From NCBI RefSeq assembly GCF_040253615.1, contig NZ_JBEJGY010000004.1, positions 5,952,001-6,016,000 of the forward strand: 64,000 bases of DNA, in the 5' to 3' direction. The stretch comes from Streptomyces sp. Edi4. Its GTDB lineage: Bacteria; Actinomycetota; Actinomycetes; Streptomycetales; Streptomycetaceae. The notes under the pieces are model-generated. The model saw only the letters and a list, made by a program, of their open reading frames with translations. It was not told the origin of the DNA and ran no database searches. Below are positions 8,920 through 17,161 of the stretch, in pieces (the first letter of the stretch is position 1; each line of letters begins with the position of its first letter). The position numbers and the translations under genes are program-made.

Positions 8920-10332
8920 ATGGCAAAGGCACCCGTTCTCACGCCCCAGGCGGAAGACTTCCCGCGCTGGTACCAGGATCTGATCAACAAGGCCGAACTC
9001 GCGGACAACGGTCCCGTGCGCGGCACCATGGTGATCCGACCGTACGGCTACGGCCTGTGGGAGCGGATGCAGCACGAGATGGACGTACGCATCAAGGAAG
9101 CGGGCGCCCAGAACGCCTACTTCCCGCTCTTCATCCCCCAGTCTTACCTGACTCGCGAAGCTGAGCACGTCGAGGGCTTCGCGCCCGAGCTCGCGGTGGT
9201 CACGCACGGTGGCGGCAAGGAGCTCGAAGAGCCCGTCGTGGTCCGCCCCACCTCCGAGACGATCATCAACGATTCCTTCTCGAAGTGGATCCAGAGCTAC
9301 CGCGACCTGCCCCTGCTCATCAACCAGTGGGCCAACGTGGTCCGTTGGGAGATGCGCCCGCGCGTCTTCCTGCGTACGAGCGAATTCCTGTGGCAGGAGG
9401 GCCACACCGCCCACGCCACCTATGAGGACGCACGCGACTACGCGGCCCGCATCCACCGGGACGTCTACGCCGACTTCATGATCAACGTCCTCGGCATCGA
9501 CGTGGTCCTCGGCCGCAAGACCGCCAAGGAGCGCTTCGCCGGAGCCATCAACACCCTCACTCTGGAAGGGATGATGGGCGACGGGAAGGCGCTCCAGATG
9601 GGCACGAGCCACGAGCTGGGCACCAACTTCGCCAAGGCCTTCCAGACCCAGTACCTGTCCAAGGAGGGCAAGCAGGAGCTGGTCTGGCAGACCTCCTGGG
9701 GCGTCTCCACCCGCATGGTCGGCGGTCTGATCATGTCGCACGGCGACGACAACGGCCTGCGGGTGCCGCCCCGGCTCGCCGCCGTCCAGGTCGTGGTCGT
9801 GGCGATCAAGGGCGACGAGGCCGTCGCCAAGGCCCGCGAGGTGGGCGACCGCCTCAAGGCGGCAGGGCTGCGCGTGCAGGTCGACGACCGGGTGGAGACC
9901 CCCTTCGGGCGCCGCGCGGTGGACTGGGAGCTCAAGGGCGTCCCGGTCCGCGTCGAGATCGGCCCGCGCGACCTGGAGGCCGGCACGGCGATGCTGGCCC
10001 GCCGCATCCCCGGCGGCAAGGAGGCCGTCTCCCTCGACAAGCTCGCCGAACTGCTGCCCACCGTCCTCGAAGAGGACCAGGCGCTGCTCCTGAAGCAGTC
10101 CCGCGAGCGCCGGGAGTCCCGTACCAGCGACGTAGCCACGCCGGGTGAGGCCGCCGAGGCCGCGGTCGCCGGCGGCTGGGCGCGCATCCCGTGGGCCGAC
10201 CTCGGCCCCGAGGGCGAGGCCGAGCTCGCCGAACAGGCGGTGTCCGTGCGGTGCCTGGTCGCCGAGGACGGGTCGGTGCCCGCCGGCGACGACGCGCCCG
10301 GTACGGTCGCGATCGTGGCCCGCGCCTACTGA
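8920..10332 (+). CDS. proS: Prolyl-tRNA synthetase, archaeal/eukaryotic-type
   Basis: Charges tRNA-Pro with proline in the cytoplasm. At 470 residues it lacks the long bacterial editing insertion and matches the short ProRS architecture found in archaea, eukaryotes and some bacteria. Class II motifs are visible: a motif 1 region around GYGLWERMQ, the proline-binding PTSET near residue 110, motif 2 with WANVVRWEMRPRVFLRTSEFLW split around residues 132-155, HTAH, and motif 3 SHGDDNGLRVPPRLA. The C-terminal zinc-binding-like domain ends in VAIVARAY. ATG 8920 starts directly after the divergent methyltransferase promoter. It sits among core genes, so it may be the cell's only ProRS or a second copy; this window cannot tell. 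Confidence 0.93.
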   Translation: MAKAPVLTPQAEDFPRWYQDLINKAELADNGPVRGTMVIRPYGYGLWERMQHEMDVRIKEAGAQNAYFPLFIPQSYLTREAEHVEGFAPELAVVTHGGGKELEEPVVVRPTSETIINDSFSKWIQSYRDLPLLINQWANVVRWEMRPRVFLRTSEFLWQEGHTAHATYEDARDYAARIHRDVYADFMINVLGIDVVLGRKTAKERFAGAINTLTLEGMMGDGKALQMGTSHELGTNFAKAFQTQYLSKEGKQELVWQTSWGVSTRMVGGLIMSHGDDNGLRVPPRLAAVQVVVVAIKGDEAVAKAREVGDRLKAAGLRVQVDDRVETPFGRRAVDWELKGVPVRVEIGPRDLEAGTAMLARRIPGGKEAVSLDKLAELLPTVLEEDQALLLKQSRERRESRTSDVATPGEAAEAAVAGGWARIPWADLGPEGEAELAEQAVSVRCLVAEDGSVPAGDDAPGTVAIVARAY

Positions 10333-10644
10333 GGGAGACCCGCGCCCATTGAGGGAGGCCCGAGGAAAGCACCGTCCGCCGCCACTGGCGCGGATGCGGC
10401 CACGACTCGGCCGAAACCCTTCTTGTGCACCGGACGGCAAGGGCCGCTCCGGCGTGTGGACTTGTGCTACGCGCCGGGGCGTACACGCCGCTACGTCATA
10501 CCTTGGTGTGAGCTGTGAGCCTTCTCCGCAGATCAGCGCACCCGCCCTCGTCCGCACGCATCAATGCCAACTGACGGGTACGAGCAAATTATTTGGGATG
10601 CCCCGGAATAGGAACACAGCGGCACTGCGGCTCGTTGTCACGAC
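10333..10644. other. 312-nt spacer between proS and the SprT-like gene
   Basis: No gene found. Just after the proS stop there is a short near-duplicate, TGAGGGAGACCCGCGCCCAT then TGAGGGAGGCCCG (10331-10364). Around 10580-10620 the sequence becomes unusually AT-rich (AAATTATTTGGG), the likely promoter for the downstream gene. I cannot place a confident -35/-10 pair. Confidence 0.4.
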
Positions 10645-11250
10645 GTGAGCACGACACCACCTGTTCTCGCCGCAGAGCTGGCACAGGCGTGGGCCGACAT
10701 TCAGCGGTACCACCCCGAGCTGCCGGACCTAGCCGCGCCCGAGTCCCTGATCGGAGAGTCGTCGTCAGCCTGTGGCGCCGAGCTCTCCTTCGAGCGACTG
10801 CTCCATGAGGCAGTCCACGGCATTGCCGCCGCCCGCGGTGTCCGCGACACCTCCCGCGCCGGCCGCTACCACAACCGGAGGTTTTTGGCGATCGCCGAGG
10901 AGCTCGGCCTCGACCACCCCGAGGAACCGCACCCCAGCAGCGGCTTCTCCCTGGTCACGCTGAACGCCGAGGCCAGGCGCCGCTACCGCCCCACCATCGA
11001 ACGGCTGCAACGCGCGCTCAAGGCGCACACCGTGGCCACCGCCGCCGACACCAAGCGCTCCTTCCGCGGCCCCGCCGCCCGGCACGGCTCCTCCGGAGGC
11101 GGCGTGCGGGTCAAGGCGGTCTGCGACTGCGGGCGCAACGTCCGCGTCGTGCCGTCCGTGCTGGCCCAGGCGCCCATCGTCTGCGGCGGCTGCGGCAAGC
11201 CGTTCCGCATTCCGGAAGGGGCCGAGGTGGTGGTCGCCGCGGTCGGCTGA
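10645..11250 (+). CDS. SprT-like putative zinc metalloprotein
   Basis: 201-residue protein. An HExxH metal-binding helix, LLHEAVHGIAAA, lies at residues 52-63 (His54, Glu55, His58). It is followed by RAGRYHNRRFLAIAEELGL, which resembles the SprT/WSS1-like pattern where a third His completes the zinc site. A C-terminal zinc ribbon is formed by Cys160, Cys162, Cys180 and Cys183. SprT-domain proteins cleave DNA-crosslinked proteins in eukaryotes; bacterial members are poorly characterised. The GTG at 10645 follows an AT-rich spacer. A weak terminator follows before rpsP, so it is probably monocistronic. Family assignment is by motif only. Confidence 0.65.
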   Translation: MSTTPPVLAAELAQAWADIQRYHPELPDLAAPESLIGESSSACGAELSFERLLHEAVHGIAAARGVRDTSRAGRYHNRRFLAIAEELGLDHPEEPHPSSGFSLVTLNAEARRRYRPTIERLQRALKAHTVATAADTKRSFRGPAARHGSSGGGVRVKAVCDCGRNVRVVPSVLAQAPIVCGGCGKPFRIPEGAEVVVAAVG

Positions 11251-11301
11251 CCCCGGGCCCGGCCGCCGGCAGGGGCGGCGAGGTCCGGGGGAGCGGGCCC
11301 A

Positions 11302-11326
11302 CCGGGGGTGCCCCACGGACCCCCGG
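11302..11326 (+). terminator. 8-bp stem-loop upstream of rpsP
   Basis: CCGGGGGT (11302-11309) pairs with ACCCCCGG (11319-11326) around a 9-nt loop. It lies between the SprT-like gene and rpsP, with no T-run. Probable terminator of the upstream gene. Confidence 0.5.
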
Positions 11327-11487
11327 CGTGAGCACCGCGGGCATGTGGCACAATGGCTAGCTGTACTCGACAGCCGCACAGGAACCCTCTCGCCTCCGGC
11401 TGACGCGTCCATCGGGCACCCGAGTACCGCAACCCCACGTGGCATCTCATGTGCCCAACCACGTCAAGACCAGGAGACACCACTCCA

Positions 11488-11925
11488 GTGGCAGTCAAGA
11501 TCAAGCTCAAGCGCCTCGGCAAGATTCGCCAGCCGCACTACCGCATCGTCGTCGCCGACGCCCGCACTCGCCGTGACGGTCGCGCGATCGAGGAAATCGG
11601 TCTGTACCACCCGACGTACAACCCGTCGCGCATCGAGGTCGACGCCGAGCGTGCGCAGTACTGGCTGTCCGTCGGCGCCCAGCCGACCGAGGCCGTTCTC
11701 GCCATCCTGAAGCTCACCGGCGACTGGCAGAAGCACAAGGGCCTGCCGGCCCCCGCGCCGCTGCTCCAGCCGGAGACGAAGGACGACAAGCGCGCTTCCT
11801 TCGAGGCCTTCGCCAAGACCCTCGAGGCCGACGAGGCCAAGGGTGAGGCCATCACCCAGAAGGCCAAGAAGACCGAGAAGAAGGCGGACGAGGCCGAGGC
11901 CGCCGCCGAGTCGACCGAGGCCTGA
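11488..11925 (+). CDS. rpsP: 30S ribosomal protein S16
   Basis: Small-subunit protein that binds 16S rRNA early in assembly. The conserved N-terminus AVKIKLKRLGKIRQPHYRI is split by nothing and begins right after the GTG at 11488, which has AGGAGAC at 11472-11478. The body ends near residue 110. The remaining tail is Lys/Glu/Ala-rich (KKTEKKADEAEAAAES), typical of Streptomyces S16, giving 145 residues. Two bases separate it from khpA, and rimM, trmD and rplS follow, the classic S16 operon order. A promoter-like GGCACAAT lies at about 11346-11354 upstream. Confidence 0.97.
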   Translation: MAVKIKLKRLGKIRQPHYRIVVADARTRRDGRAIEEIGLYHPTYNPSRIEVDAERAQYWLSVGAQPTEAVLAILKLTGDWQKHKGLPAPAPLLQPETKDDKRASFEAFAKTLEADEAKGEAITQKAKKTEKKADEAEAAAESTEA

Positions 11926-11927
11926 GC

Positions 11928-12167
11928 ATGCTCGAGGAGGCTCTCGAGCACCTCGTGAAAGGCATCGTCGACAACCCCGACGACGTGCAGGTCGCCTCGC
12001 GCAACCTGCGCCGGGGGCGCGTGCTGGAGGTCCGGGTCCACCCCGACGACCTCGGCAAGGTGATCGGCCGCAACGGCCGTACCGCCCGCGCCCTGCGCAC
12101 CGTCGTGGGCGCAATCGGCGGACGTGGCATCCGGGTCGACCTCGTCGACGTGGACCAGGTCCGCTGA
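11928..12167 (+). CDS. khpA: KH-domain RNA-binding protein KhpA
   Basis: 79-residue protein consisting of one KH domain. The GxxG RNA-contact loop is IGRNGR at residues 46-51. KhpA, usually paired with KhpB/Jag elsewhere in the genome, binds structured RNAs and affects cell envelope and translation in Gram-positives. The position between rpsP and rimM is conserved in actinobacteria and firmicutes. It starts 2 bases after the S16 stop and is followed by a strong terminator at 12201-12235, so readthrough to rimM is limited. Confidence 0.93.
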   Translation: MLEEALEHLVKGIVDNPDDVQVASRNLRRGRVLEVRVHPDDLGKVIGRNGRTARALRTVVGAIGGRGIRVDLVDVDQVR

Positions 12168-12200
12168 CCAGATGGGTCGCTTTACCTAGATACGCCGGCT

Positions 12201-12235
12201 CGGGCCGGGGAGGGCTTTCGGCCCTCCCCGGCCCG
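12201..12235 (+). terminator. Perfect 15-bp stem-loop after khpA
   Basis: Arms 12201-12215 and 12221-12235 are exact complements with a TTTCG loop. It divides rpsP-khpA from rimM-trmD-rplS. No long T-run follows (TAGTCGTATT). Probable terminator or attenuator. Confidence 0.88.
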
Positions 12236-12248
12236 TAGTCGTATTCCG

Positions 12249-12345
12249 GGCCATAGTGGCTATGGCCAGAACGAAGACCGCGGCCGCACCGGGGCCGCGG
12301 TTGTCGGAAGTCGCCCGAACCTGTCTGAAGCTGTCCGAAGGAGAA
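12249..12345 (+). repeat. rimM leader with two small palindromes and a direct repeat
   Basis: GGCCATAG at 12249-12256 mirrors CTATGGCC at 12260-12267. CCGCGGCC at 12278-12285 pairs with GGCCGCGG at 12293-12300. Then CTGTCTGAAG and CTGTCCGAAG repeat at about 12321-12340, the second overlapping the ribosome site of rimM (AAGGAGAAG). The region is likely the 5' leader of rimM; whether the hairpins regulate translation is unknown. Confidence 0.55.
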
Positions 12346-12351
12346 GCAAGC

Positions 12352-13002
12352 GTGCAGTTGGTAGTCGCGCGGATCGGCCGCGCCCACGGCATCAAGGGCG
12401 AGGTCACCGTCGAGGTGCGCACCGACGAGCCGGAGCTGAGGCTCGGCCCCGGCGCCGTCCTCACCACCGACCCCGCCTCGACGGGTCCGCTGACCATCGA
12501 GTCAGGCCGCGTGCACAGCGGCCGGCTGCTGCTGCGCTTCGAGGGCGTACGCGACCGCAACGCCGCCGAGGCGCTGCGCAACACCCTCCTGATCGCCGAC
12601 GTGGACCCATCGGAGCTTCCGGACGAGCCCGACGCGTACTACGACCACCAGCTCATGGACCTCGACGTGGTGCTCGCCGACGGCACCGAGGTCGGCCGCA
12701 TCACCGAGATCACCCACCTGCCCTCGCAGGACCTGTTCATCGTGGAGCGCCCCGACGGCACCGAGGTGATGATCCCGTTCGTCGAGCAGATCGTCACGGA
12801 GATCGACCTGGAGACGCAGCGCGCGGTCATCGACCCGCCGCCCGGCCTCATCGACGACCGCGCCGAGATCGCCTCGGCCCGGGACGAGGAGACGGGCGAG
12901 GACCGGTCCGCAGGGCCCGGCCAGGACCCGTCCGGGGAGCCCGGCGAGGGCCCGTCGGCAGAGCCCGGCGAGGGTTCCGCGAACGCCGGGGACGGGCACT
13001 GA
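12352..13002 (+). CDS. rimM: Ribosome maturation factor RimM
   Basis: Assists maturation of the 30S head by binding S19. The N-terminal RimM domain starts VVARIGRAHGIKGEV; the PRC-barrel part includes DAYYDHQLMDLDV and ends near PPGLID at about residue 180. The last 30 or so residues are a low-complexity Gly/Pro/Glu stretch (GEPGEGPSAEPGEG), an extension seen in streptomycetes and probably unstructured. GTG 12352 follows AAGGAGAAGC. The stop TGA shares one base with the ATG of trmD (TGATG), so the pair is coupled. Confidence 0.95.
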   Translation: MQLVVARIGRAHGIKGEVTVEVRTDEPELRLGPGAVLTTDPASTGPLTIESGRVHSGRLLLRFEGVRDRNAAEALRNTLLIADVDPSELPDEPDAYYDHQLMDLDVVLADGTEVGRITEITHLPSQDLFIVERPDGTEVMIPFVEQIVTEIDLETQRAVIDPPPGLIDDRAEIASARDEETGEDRSAGPGQDPSGEPGEGPSAEPGEGSANAGDGH

Positions 13003-13823
13003 TGCGCCTCGACGTCGTCACGATCTTCCCCGAATACCTCGAACCGCTGAACGTCTCCCTGGTCGGCAAGGCCCGAGCCCGCGGCCAACTCGACGTCCAC
13101 GTACACGACCTGCGGGACTGGACCCACGACCGCCACAACACGGTCGACGACACCCCCTACGGCGGCGGCCCCGGCATGGTCATGAAGACCGAGCCCTGGG
13201 GGGAGTGCCTGGACGAGGCCCTGGCGAACGGATACGAGTCCGGCGCGCACGGCCCCGTCCTGGTCGTGCCCACCCCCAGCGGTCGGCCCTTCACCCAGGA
13301 ACTCGCCGTCGAGCTCTCCGAACGGCCCTGGCTGATCTTCACGCCGGCCCGCTACGAAGGCATCGACCGCCGCGTCATGGACGAGTACGCCACCCGGCTG
13401 CCCGTCTACGAGGTGTCCATCGGCGACTACGTCCTGGCCGGCGGCGAGGCGGCCGTCCTCGTGATCACCGAGGCCGTCGCCCGGCTGCTTCCCGGCGTCC
13501 TCGGCAACGCCGAGTCCCACCGCGACGACTCCTTCGCGCCCGGCGCCATGGCCAACCTCCTCGAAGGCCCCGTCTACACCAAGCCCCCGCAGTGGCGCGG
13601 CCGCACCATCCCCGACGTGCTGCTCAGCGGCCACCACGGCAGGATCGCCCGGTGGCGACGGGACGAGGCGCTGCGGCGGACCGCCCTCAACCGGCCCGAT
13701 CTGATCGAGCGGTGCGACGCCGCCGCCTTCGACAAGAAGGACCGCGAAACCCTCTCCATCCTCGGCTGGGCACCCGAGCCCGGCGGCCGATTTTGGCGCA
13801 GGCCCGCCGACGTGGAAGAATAG
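13002..13823 (+). CDS. trmD: tRNA (guanine-N1)-methyltransferase TrmD
   Basis: Methylates G37 next to the anticodon of tRNAs with SAM, preventing frameshifting. It is a SPOUT-fold enzyme; the trefoil-knot SAM site is visible as YEVSIGDYVLAGGEAA near residues 130-145. The N-terminus MRLDVVTIFPEYL and PYGGGPGMVMKTEPW are family hallmarks. At 273 residues it is full length. It is coupled to rimM by a one-base overlap and followed by the rplS leader. Confidence 0.97.
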   Translation: MRLDVVTIFPEYLEPLNVSLVGKARARGQLDVHVHDLRDWTHDRHNTVDDTPYGGGPGMVMKTEPWGECLDEALANGYESGAHGPVLVVPTPSGRPFTQELAVELSERPWLIFTPARYEGIDRRVMDEYATRLPVYEVSIGDYVLAGGEAAVLVITEAVARLLPGVLGNAESHRDDSFAPGAMANLLEGPVYTKPPQWRGRTIPDVLLSGHHGRIARWRRDEALRRTALNRPDLIERCDAAAFDKKDRETLSILGWAPEPGGRFWRRPADVEE

Positions 13824-13948
13824 GCAGCTGCTGTGCGCCGGCCGGCGCCCCTGCCACAGGGGGAACGACGCCCGCCTGAACCGCACAACACCCCATTCAT
13901 CTCCAATTCCGCTGATGACCTGTGGCATCAGTGAGGAAGTAGTCCTTC
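13824..13948 (+). other. rplS leader region
   Basis: 125 bases between trmD and rplS. A small hairpin, TGATG (13913-13917) with CATCA (13926-13930), lies 18 bases before the start. The ribosome site is GAGGAAG at about 13933-13939. Leaders of L19 genes are often regulatory in other bacteria; I see no diagnostic motif that proves it here. Confidence 0.4.
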
Positions 13949-14299
13949 ATGGCAAGCCTGCTCGACTCCGTCAACGCCGCCACGCTGCGCAGCGACGTCC
14001 CGGCCTTCCGCCCGGGTGACACCGTCAACGTCCACGTCCGCGTCATCGAGGGCAACCGCTCCCGTATCCAGCAGTTCAAGGGCGTTGTCATCCGCCGCCA
14101 GGGCGCCGGTGTCTCCGAGACCTTCACGGTCCGCAAGGTCTCCTTCTCCGTCGGCGTCGAGCGCACCTTCCCGGTGAACTCCCCGATCTTCGAGAAGATC
14201 GAGGTCGTGACCCGCGGTGACGTCCGTCGCGCCAAGCTGTACTACCTCCGTGAGCTGCGCGGCAAGGCCGCGAAGATCAAGGAGAAGCGCGACCGCTGA
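13949..14299 (+). CDS. rplS: 50S ribosomal protein L19
   Basis: Large-subunit protein at the 30S-50S interface. 116 residues, standard length. Conserved segments: DVPAFRPGDTVNVHVRV, RIQQFKGVVI and KLYYLRELRGKAAKI near the end. It closes the trmD operon order. Signal peptidase genes start 56 bases downstream. Confidence 0.97.
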   Translation: MASLLDSVNAATLRSDVPAFRPGDTVNVHVRVIEGNRSRIQQFKGVVIRRQGAGVSETFTVRKVSFSVGVERTFPVNSPIFEKIEVVTRGDVRRAKLYYLRELRGKAAKIKEKRDR

Positions 14300-14355
14300 G
14301 CCCCGGCTCACACCCGCGTACGGGTTTGACGGCGGCCGGATAAGCTCTGGCCCCG

Positions 14356-15129
14356 ATGGACACCGAAGCACAGCACACGGAGCGCGACCCTCGCGCCGAC
14401 CCCGACCAGGGGTCCGCACGGGGGTCGCGCTCCGCGCGTTTCACGACCCTGACGCGCCGCCTGGACGGCCCCTGGCGCAAAGCGGGGGCCCTCTTCGCGC
14501 TCTGCGTCGTGTTCCTGCTGCTGCTCAGCCACTTCGTGATGCAGCCCTTCCTCATCCCCAGCGGCTCGATGGAACCAACCCTCCAGGTCGGCGACCGCGT
14601 CCTGGTGGACAAGCTCGCCTACCGCTTCGGTGACAGTCCCCGGCGCGGCGACGTCGTCGTCTTCGACGGCCGGGGCTCCTTCGTGCGGGAGGCACCCGAG
14701 GGGAACCCGGTGGGGCGTGCCGTACGTTCCATGGGAGCGGCCCTCGGCCTGAGCGAGCCCGCCGAGACCGACTACGTCAAGCGCGTGATCGGCGTGGGCG
14801 GCGACCACGTCGTGTGCTGCGACCGGCACGGGAGGATCGAGGTGAACGGCACAGCCGTCGACGAGCCCTATCTCCATCCCGGCGACAGCCCCTCCCAGGT
14901 GCCCTTCGACATCGTCGTGCCCGAGGGCACCCTGTGGATGCTCGGCGACCACCGCTCCCGCTCCAGCGACTCCCGCGACCACCTCGGCGACCCCGGGGGC
15001 GGCATGGTGCCGGTGGACCGGGTGATCGGGCGCGCCGAGGTGATCGGCTGGCCGTTCGCGCGGTGGACGTCGGTCAAAAACTCCGACGCCTTCGCGGCCG
15101 TACGAGATCCGGGCGGCGGACATGGGTAG
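14356..15129 (+). CDS. sipW: Type I signal peptidase (SipW position)
   Basis: Membrane serine protease that removes signal peptides from exported proteins. One N-terminal membrane helix (ALFALCVVFLLLLSHFV, about 44-60) is followed by the catalytic serine motif PSGSMEPTLQVGDRVLVDK. The catalytic lysine lies in YVKRVIGVGGD and box E is GDHRSRSSDSRDH. There is no C-terminal anchor helix, unlike the next three paralogues. First of four tandem sip genes, a Streptomyces hallmark; its stop overlaps sipX by 8 bases. The names W, X, Y and Z follow the S. lividans order (from memory). Confidence 0.92.
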   Translation: MDTEAQHTERDPRADPDQGSARGSRSARFTTLTRRLDGPWRKAGALFALCVVFLLLLSHFVMQPFLIPSGSMEPTLQVGDRVLVDKLAYRFGDSPRRGDVVVFDGRGSFVREAPEGNPVGRAVRSMGAALGLSEPAETDYVKRVIGVGGDHVVCCDRHGRIEVNGTAVDEPYLHPGDSPSQVPFDIVVPEGTLWMLGDHRSRSSDSRDHLGDPGGGMVPVDRVIGRAEVIGWPFARWTSVKNSDAFAAVRDPGGGHG

Positions 15130-16309
15130 CCGGGGCCGGCCCCGCGCCGAGGCGCGCGACCAGCCGCTGCCCACCGGGACCCGCCCCACCACCACGCCGG
15201 CCGCCGGAGGCCGGCGCGCCCAGAGCGGCCGCGCGGACCGGCGCCGGCTCGCCCGCCGCGTCAAACGGCGCAGACGCAGATCGGCGGTCCGCGAAATACC
15301 GCTGCTGATCACCGTGGCGCTGCTCATCGCCCTCGTCCTGAAGACCTTCCTCGTGCAGGCCTTCGTGATCCCGTCCGGCTCGATGCAGCAGACGATCACC
15401 ATCGGCGACCGCGTCCTGGTCGACAAGCTCACCCCCTGGTTCGGCTCAAAGCCGGAGCGGGGGGACGTCGTGGTGTTCAAGGACCCCGGCGGCTGGCTCA
15501 AGAGCGAGCAGAAGACGTCGCCCGACGAGGATCCCGTCGTGGTCAAGCAGGTCAAGGAGGGCCTGACGTTCATCGGTCTGCTGCCGTCCAACAACGAGCA
15601 GGACCTGATCAAGCGGGTCATCGCGGTCGGCGGGGACACCGTCAAGTGCTGCGGCACGGACGGCAGGGTCACCGTCAACGGCGTACCGCTGGATGAGCCC
15701 TACGTCTTCACGCCCCCCAGCGATCCGCCCTCGCACATCCAATTCGAGGTAAAGGTTCCAGCGGGCCGGATCTTCGTCATGGGCGACCACCGGTCCAACT
15801 CCGCCGACTCCCGCTACCACCTCGACGACGGGCACCAGGGCACCGTCCCCGTGAGCGGGGTCGTGGGCCGCGCAATGGTCGTGGCCTGGCCTTTCTCCCA
15901 CTGGAGCAGGCTCTCGGTGCCGCCGACGTTCGCCTCGGTGGCCGCCGCGCCCCACGCTGCGGGGGCGGCCGCGTCGCATAGGGTGGCGTCCCGGGATCCG
16001 GCGGCGGAGCCCGACCAGACGACCCGGCCCCCGACCCCTGCGGAACTCCCGCTCGTTATGGGAGTGGTGGGCCTGAGCCTTCTGAGGGCCAGGCGGTGGC
16101 AACGAGTGAGGAGTGGATGTGGGGGATTTGGCGGTCGGCGCACGATCCGGACGCGAAGAGCCGGAGGAGCGGCCGGAGAACGAGCACGCCGATTCCTCCC
16201 CGGGACCCTCGGCGCAGCACGGCCCGGCGGACGCCTCGGCGCCCGGGCACCTGGTGCCGGCGCAGGACGGCGGCCGAGGGGAGGGACCGGGGGGCGCGGA
16301 GCCCGGTGA
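15122..16309 (+). CDS. sipX: Type I signal peptidase (SipX position) with abnormal C-terminal extension
   Basis: Second tandem signal peptidase. Arg-rich cytoplasmic N-terminus, helix LLITVALLIALVLKTFLV (about 60-77), catalytic Ser in PSGSMQQTI, Lys in LIKRVIAVGGD and box E GDHRSNSADSRYH. After a Pro/Ala-rich linker there is a short hydrophobic C-terminal segment, ELPLVMGVVGLSLLRARRW. Normal SipX should end soon after this, at about 320 residues from memory. Here the frame runs on for about 65 Arg/Gly/Ala-rich residues, out of frame over the start of sipY, to 395 residues. In the sipY frame there are stops at 16083 and 16107, so a one-base indel in the 3' part would restore a normal end. The extension may be real or a sequencing error. 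Confidence 0.85.
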   Translation: MGSRGRPRAEARDQPLPTGTRPTTTPAAGGRRAQSGRADRRRLARRVKRRRRRSAVREIPLLITVALLIALVLKTFLVQAFVIPSGSMQQTITIGDRVLVDKLTPWFGSKPERGDVVVFKDPGGWLKSEQKTSPDEDPVVVKQVKEGLTFIGLLPSNNEQDLIKRVIAVGGDTVKCCGTDGRVTVNGVPLDEPYVFTPPSDPPSHIQFEVKVPAGRIFVMGDHRSNSADSRYHLDDGHQGTVPVSGVVGRAMVVAWPFSHWSRLSVPPTFASVAAAPHAAGAAASHRVASRDPAAEPDQTTRPPTPAELPLVMGVVGLSLLRARRWQRVRSGCGGFGGRRTIRTRRAGGAAGERARRFLPGTLGAARPGGRLGARAPGAGAGRRPRGGTGGRGAR

Positions 16310-17111
16310 CGGCGAGAGCCGCGCGCCCAGGAAGCCGCGTTCCTTCTGGAAGGAGCTGCCGCTCCTCATCGGCATCGCGCTGGTCCTTGCCCTGCTGATC
16401 AAGACGTTCCTCGTCCAGGCGTTCTCGATCCCCTCCGACTCGATGCAGGACACCCTCCAGCGCGGCGACCGGGTGCTCGTCGACAAGCTCACCCCGTGGT
16501 TCGGCGCCGAACCGCAGCGCGGCGAGGTCGTCGTCTTCCACGACCCGGGCGGCTGGCTCGACGGCGAGCCCACCCCCAGCCAGAACGCCGCGCAGAAGTT
16601 CCTCAGCTTCATCGGCCTGATGCCGTCCGCCGAGGAGAAGGACCTGATCAAGCGGGTCATCGCCGTTGGCGGTGACACCGTCGAATGCCAGAAGGGCGGC
16701 CCGGTCAAGGTCAACGGCAAGACGCTGACGGAGCCCTACATCTACCCGGGCAACACCGCCTGCGACGACAAGCCGTTCGGGCCGATCAAGGTCCCCCAGG
16801 GCCGGATCTGGGTCATGGGCGATCACCGCCAGGACTCGCTGGACTCCCGGTGGCACCAGGAGCTCCCGGGCGGCGGCACGGTCTCCAACGACGAGGTCGT
16901 CGGGCGTGCCTTCACGATCGCCTGGCCGCTCAACCGCCTCGACTGGCTCGGCGTTCCCGACACCTTCGACCAGCCCGGCCTGAGCGCGATGGGCACGGCG
17001 GCGCCCGCCGCAGCCGGCCTCGTCGGCGCCGTGCCGATGGTCCTGTGGCGGCGGCGCCGCAAGCTCCTTCAAGCGCAGGTCAAGGCGCAATCCCCGGTGG
17101 CCAAGGGCTGA
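16119..17111 (+). CDS. sipY: Type I signal peptidase (SipY position)
   Basis: Third tandem signal peptidase, 330 residues from GTG 16119. That start is preferred because GAGGAG at 16108-16113 is correctly spaced; GTG 16113 is in the same frame but too close to it. A long acidic/Pro-rich cytoplasmic region precedes helix LLIGIALVLALLIKTFLV. The catalytic Ser is in PSDSMQDTLQRGDRVLVDK, the Lys in LIKRVIAVGGD, and box E is GDHRQDSLDSRWH. The C-terminus carries a weak anchor, AAAGLVGAVPMVLWRRRRK. The 5' end overlaps the sipX extension by 191 bases in another frame. Last gene of the sipW-X-Y operon. Confidence 0.92.
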   Translation: MGDLAVGARSGREEPEERPENEHADSSPGPSAQHGPADASAPGHLVPAQDGGRGEGPGGAEPGDGESRAPRKPRSFWKELPLLIGIALVLALLIKTFLVQAFSIPSDSMQDTLQRGDRVLVDKLTPWFGAEPQRGEVVVFHDPGGWLDGEPTPSQNAAQKFLSFIGLMPSAEEKDLIKRVIAVGGDTVECQKGGPVKVNGKTLTEPYIYPGNTACDDKPFGPIKVPQGRIWVMGDHRQDSLDSRWHQELPGGGTVSNDEVVGRAFTIAWPLNRLDWLGVPDTFDQPGLSAMGTAAPAAAGLVGAVPMVLWRRRRKLLQAQVKAQSPVAKG

Positions 17112-17137
17112 CCCGCGCGCATACCGCCGGGTAGGGT
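17108..17137 (+). promoter_or_regulatory. Candidate promoter for sipZ
   Basis: CTGACC at 17108-17113 and TAGGGT at 17132-17137 are 18 bases apart and resemble the Streptomyces vegetative (HrdB-type) -35/-10 pattern. They sit at the end of sipY, 75 bases before sipZ, which fits the reported separate transcription of sipZ in S. lividans. Confidence 0.5.
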
Positions 17138-17161
17138 GCGGTCCCGGAAACCGATCTCCGG

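Noticed and set aside
14325..14346. Possible WhiG-type or vegetative promoter before sipW (TTTGAC / TAAGCT)
   Set aside because: The two elements are only 10 bases apart, too close for a promoter.
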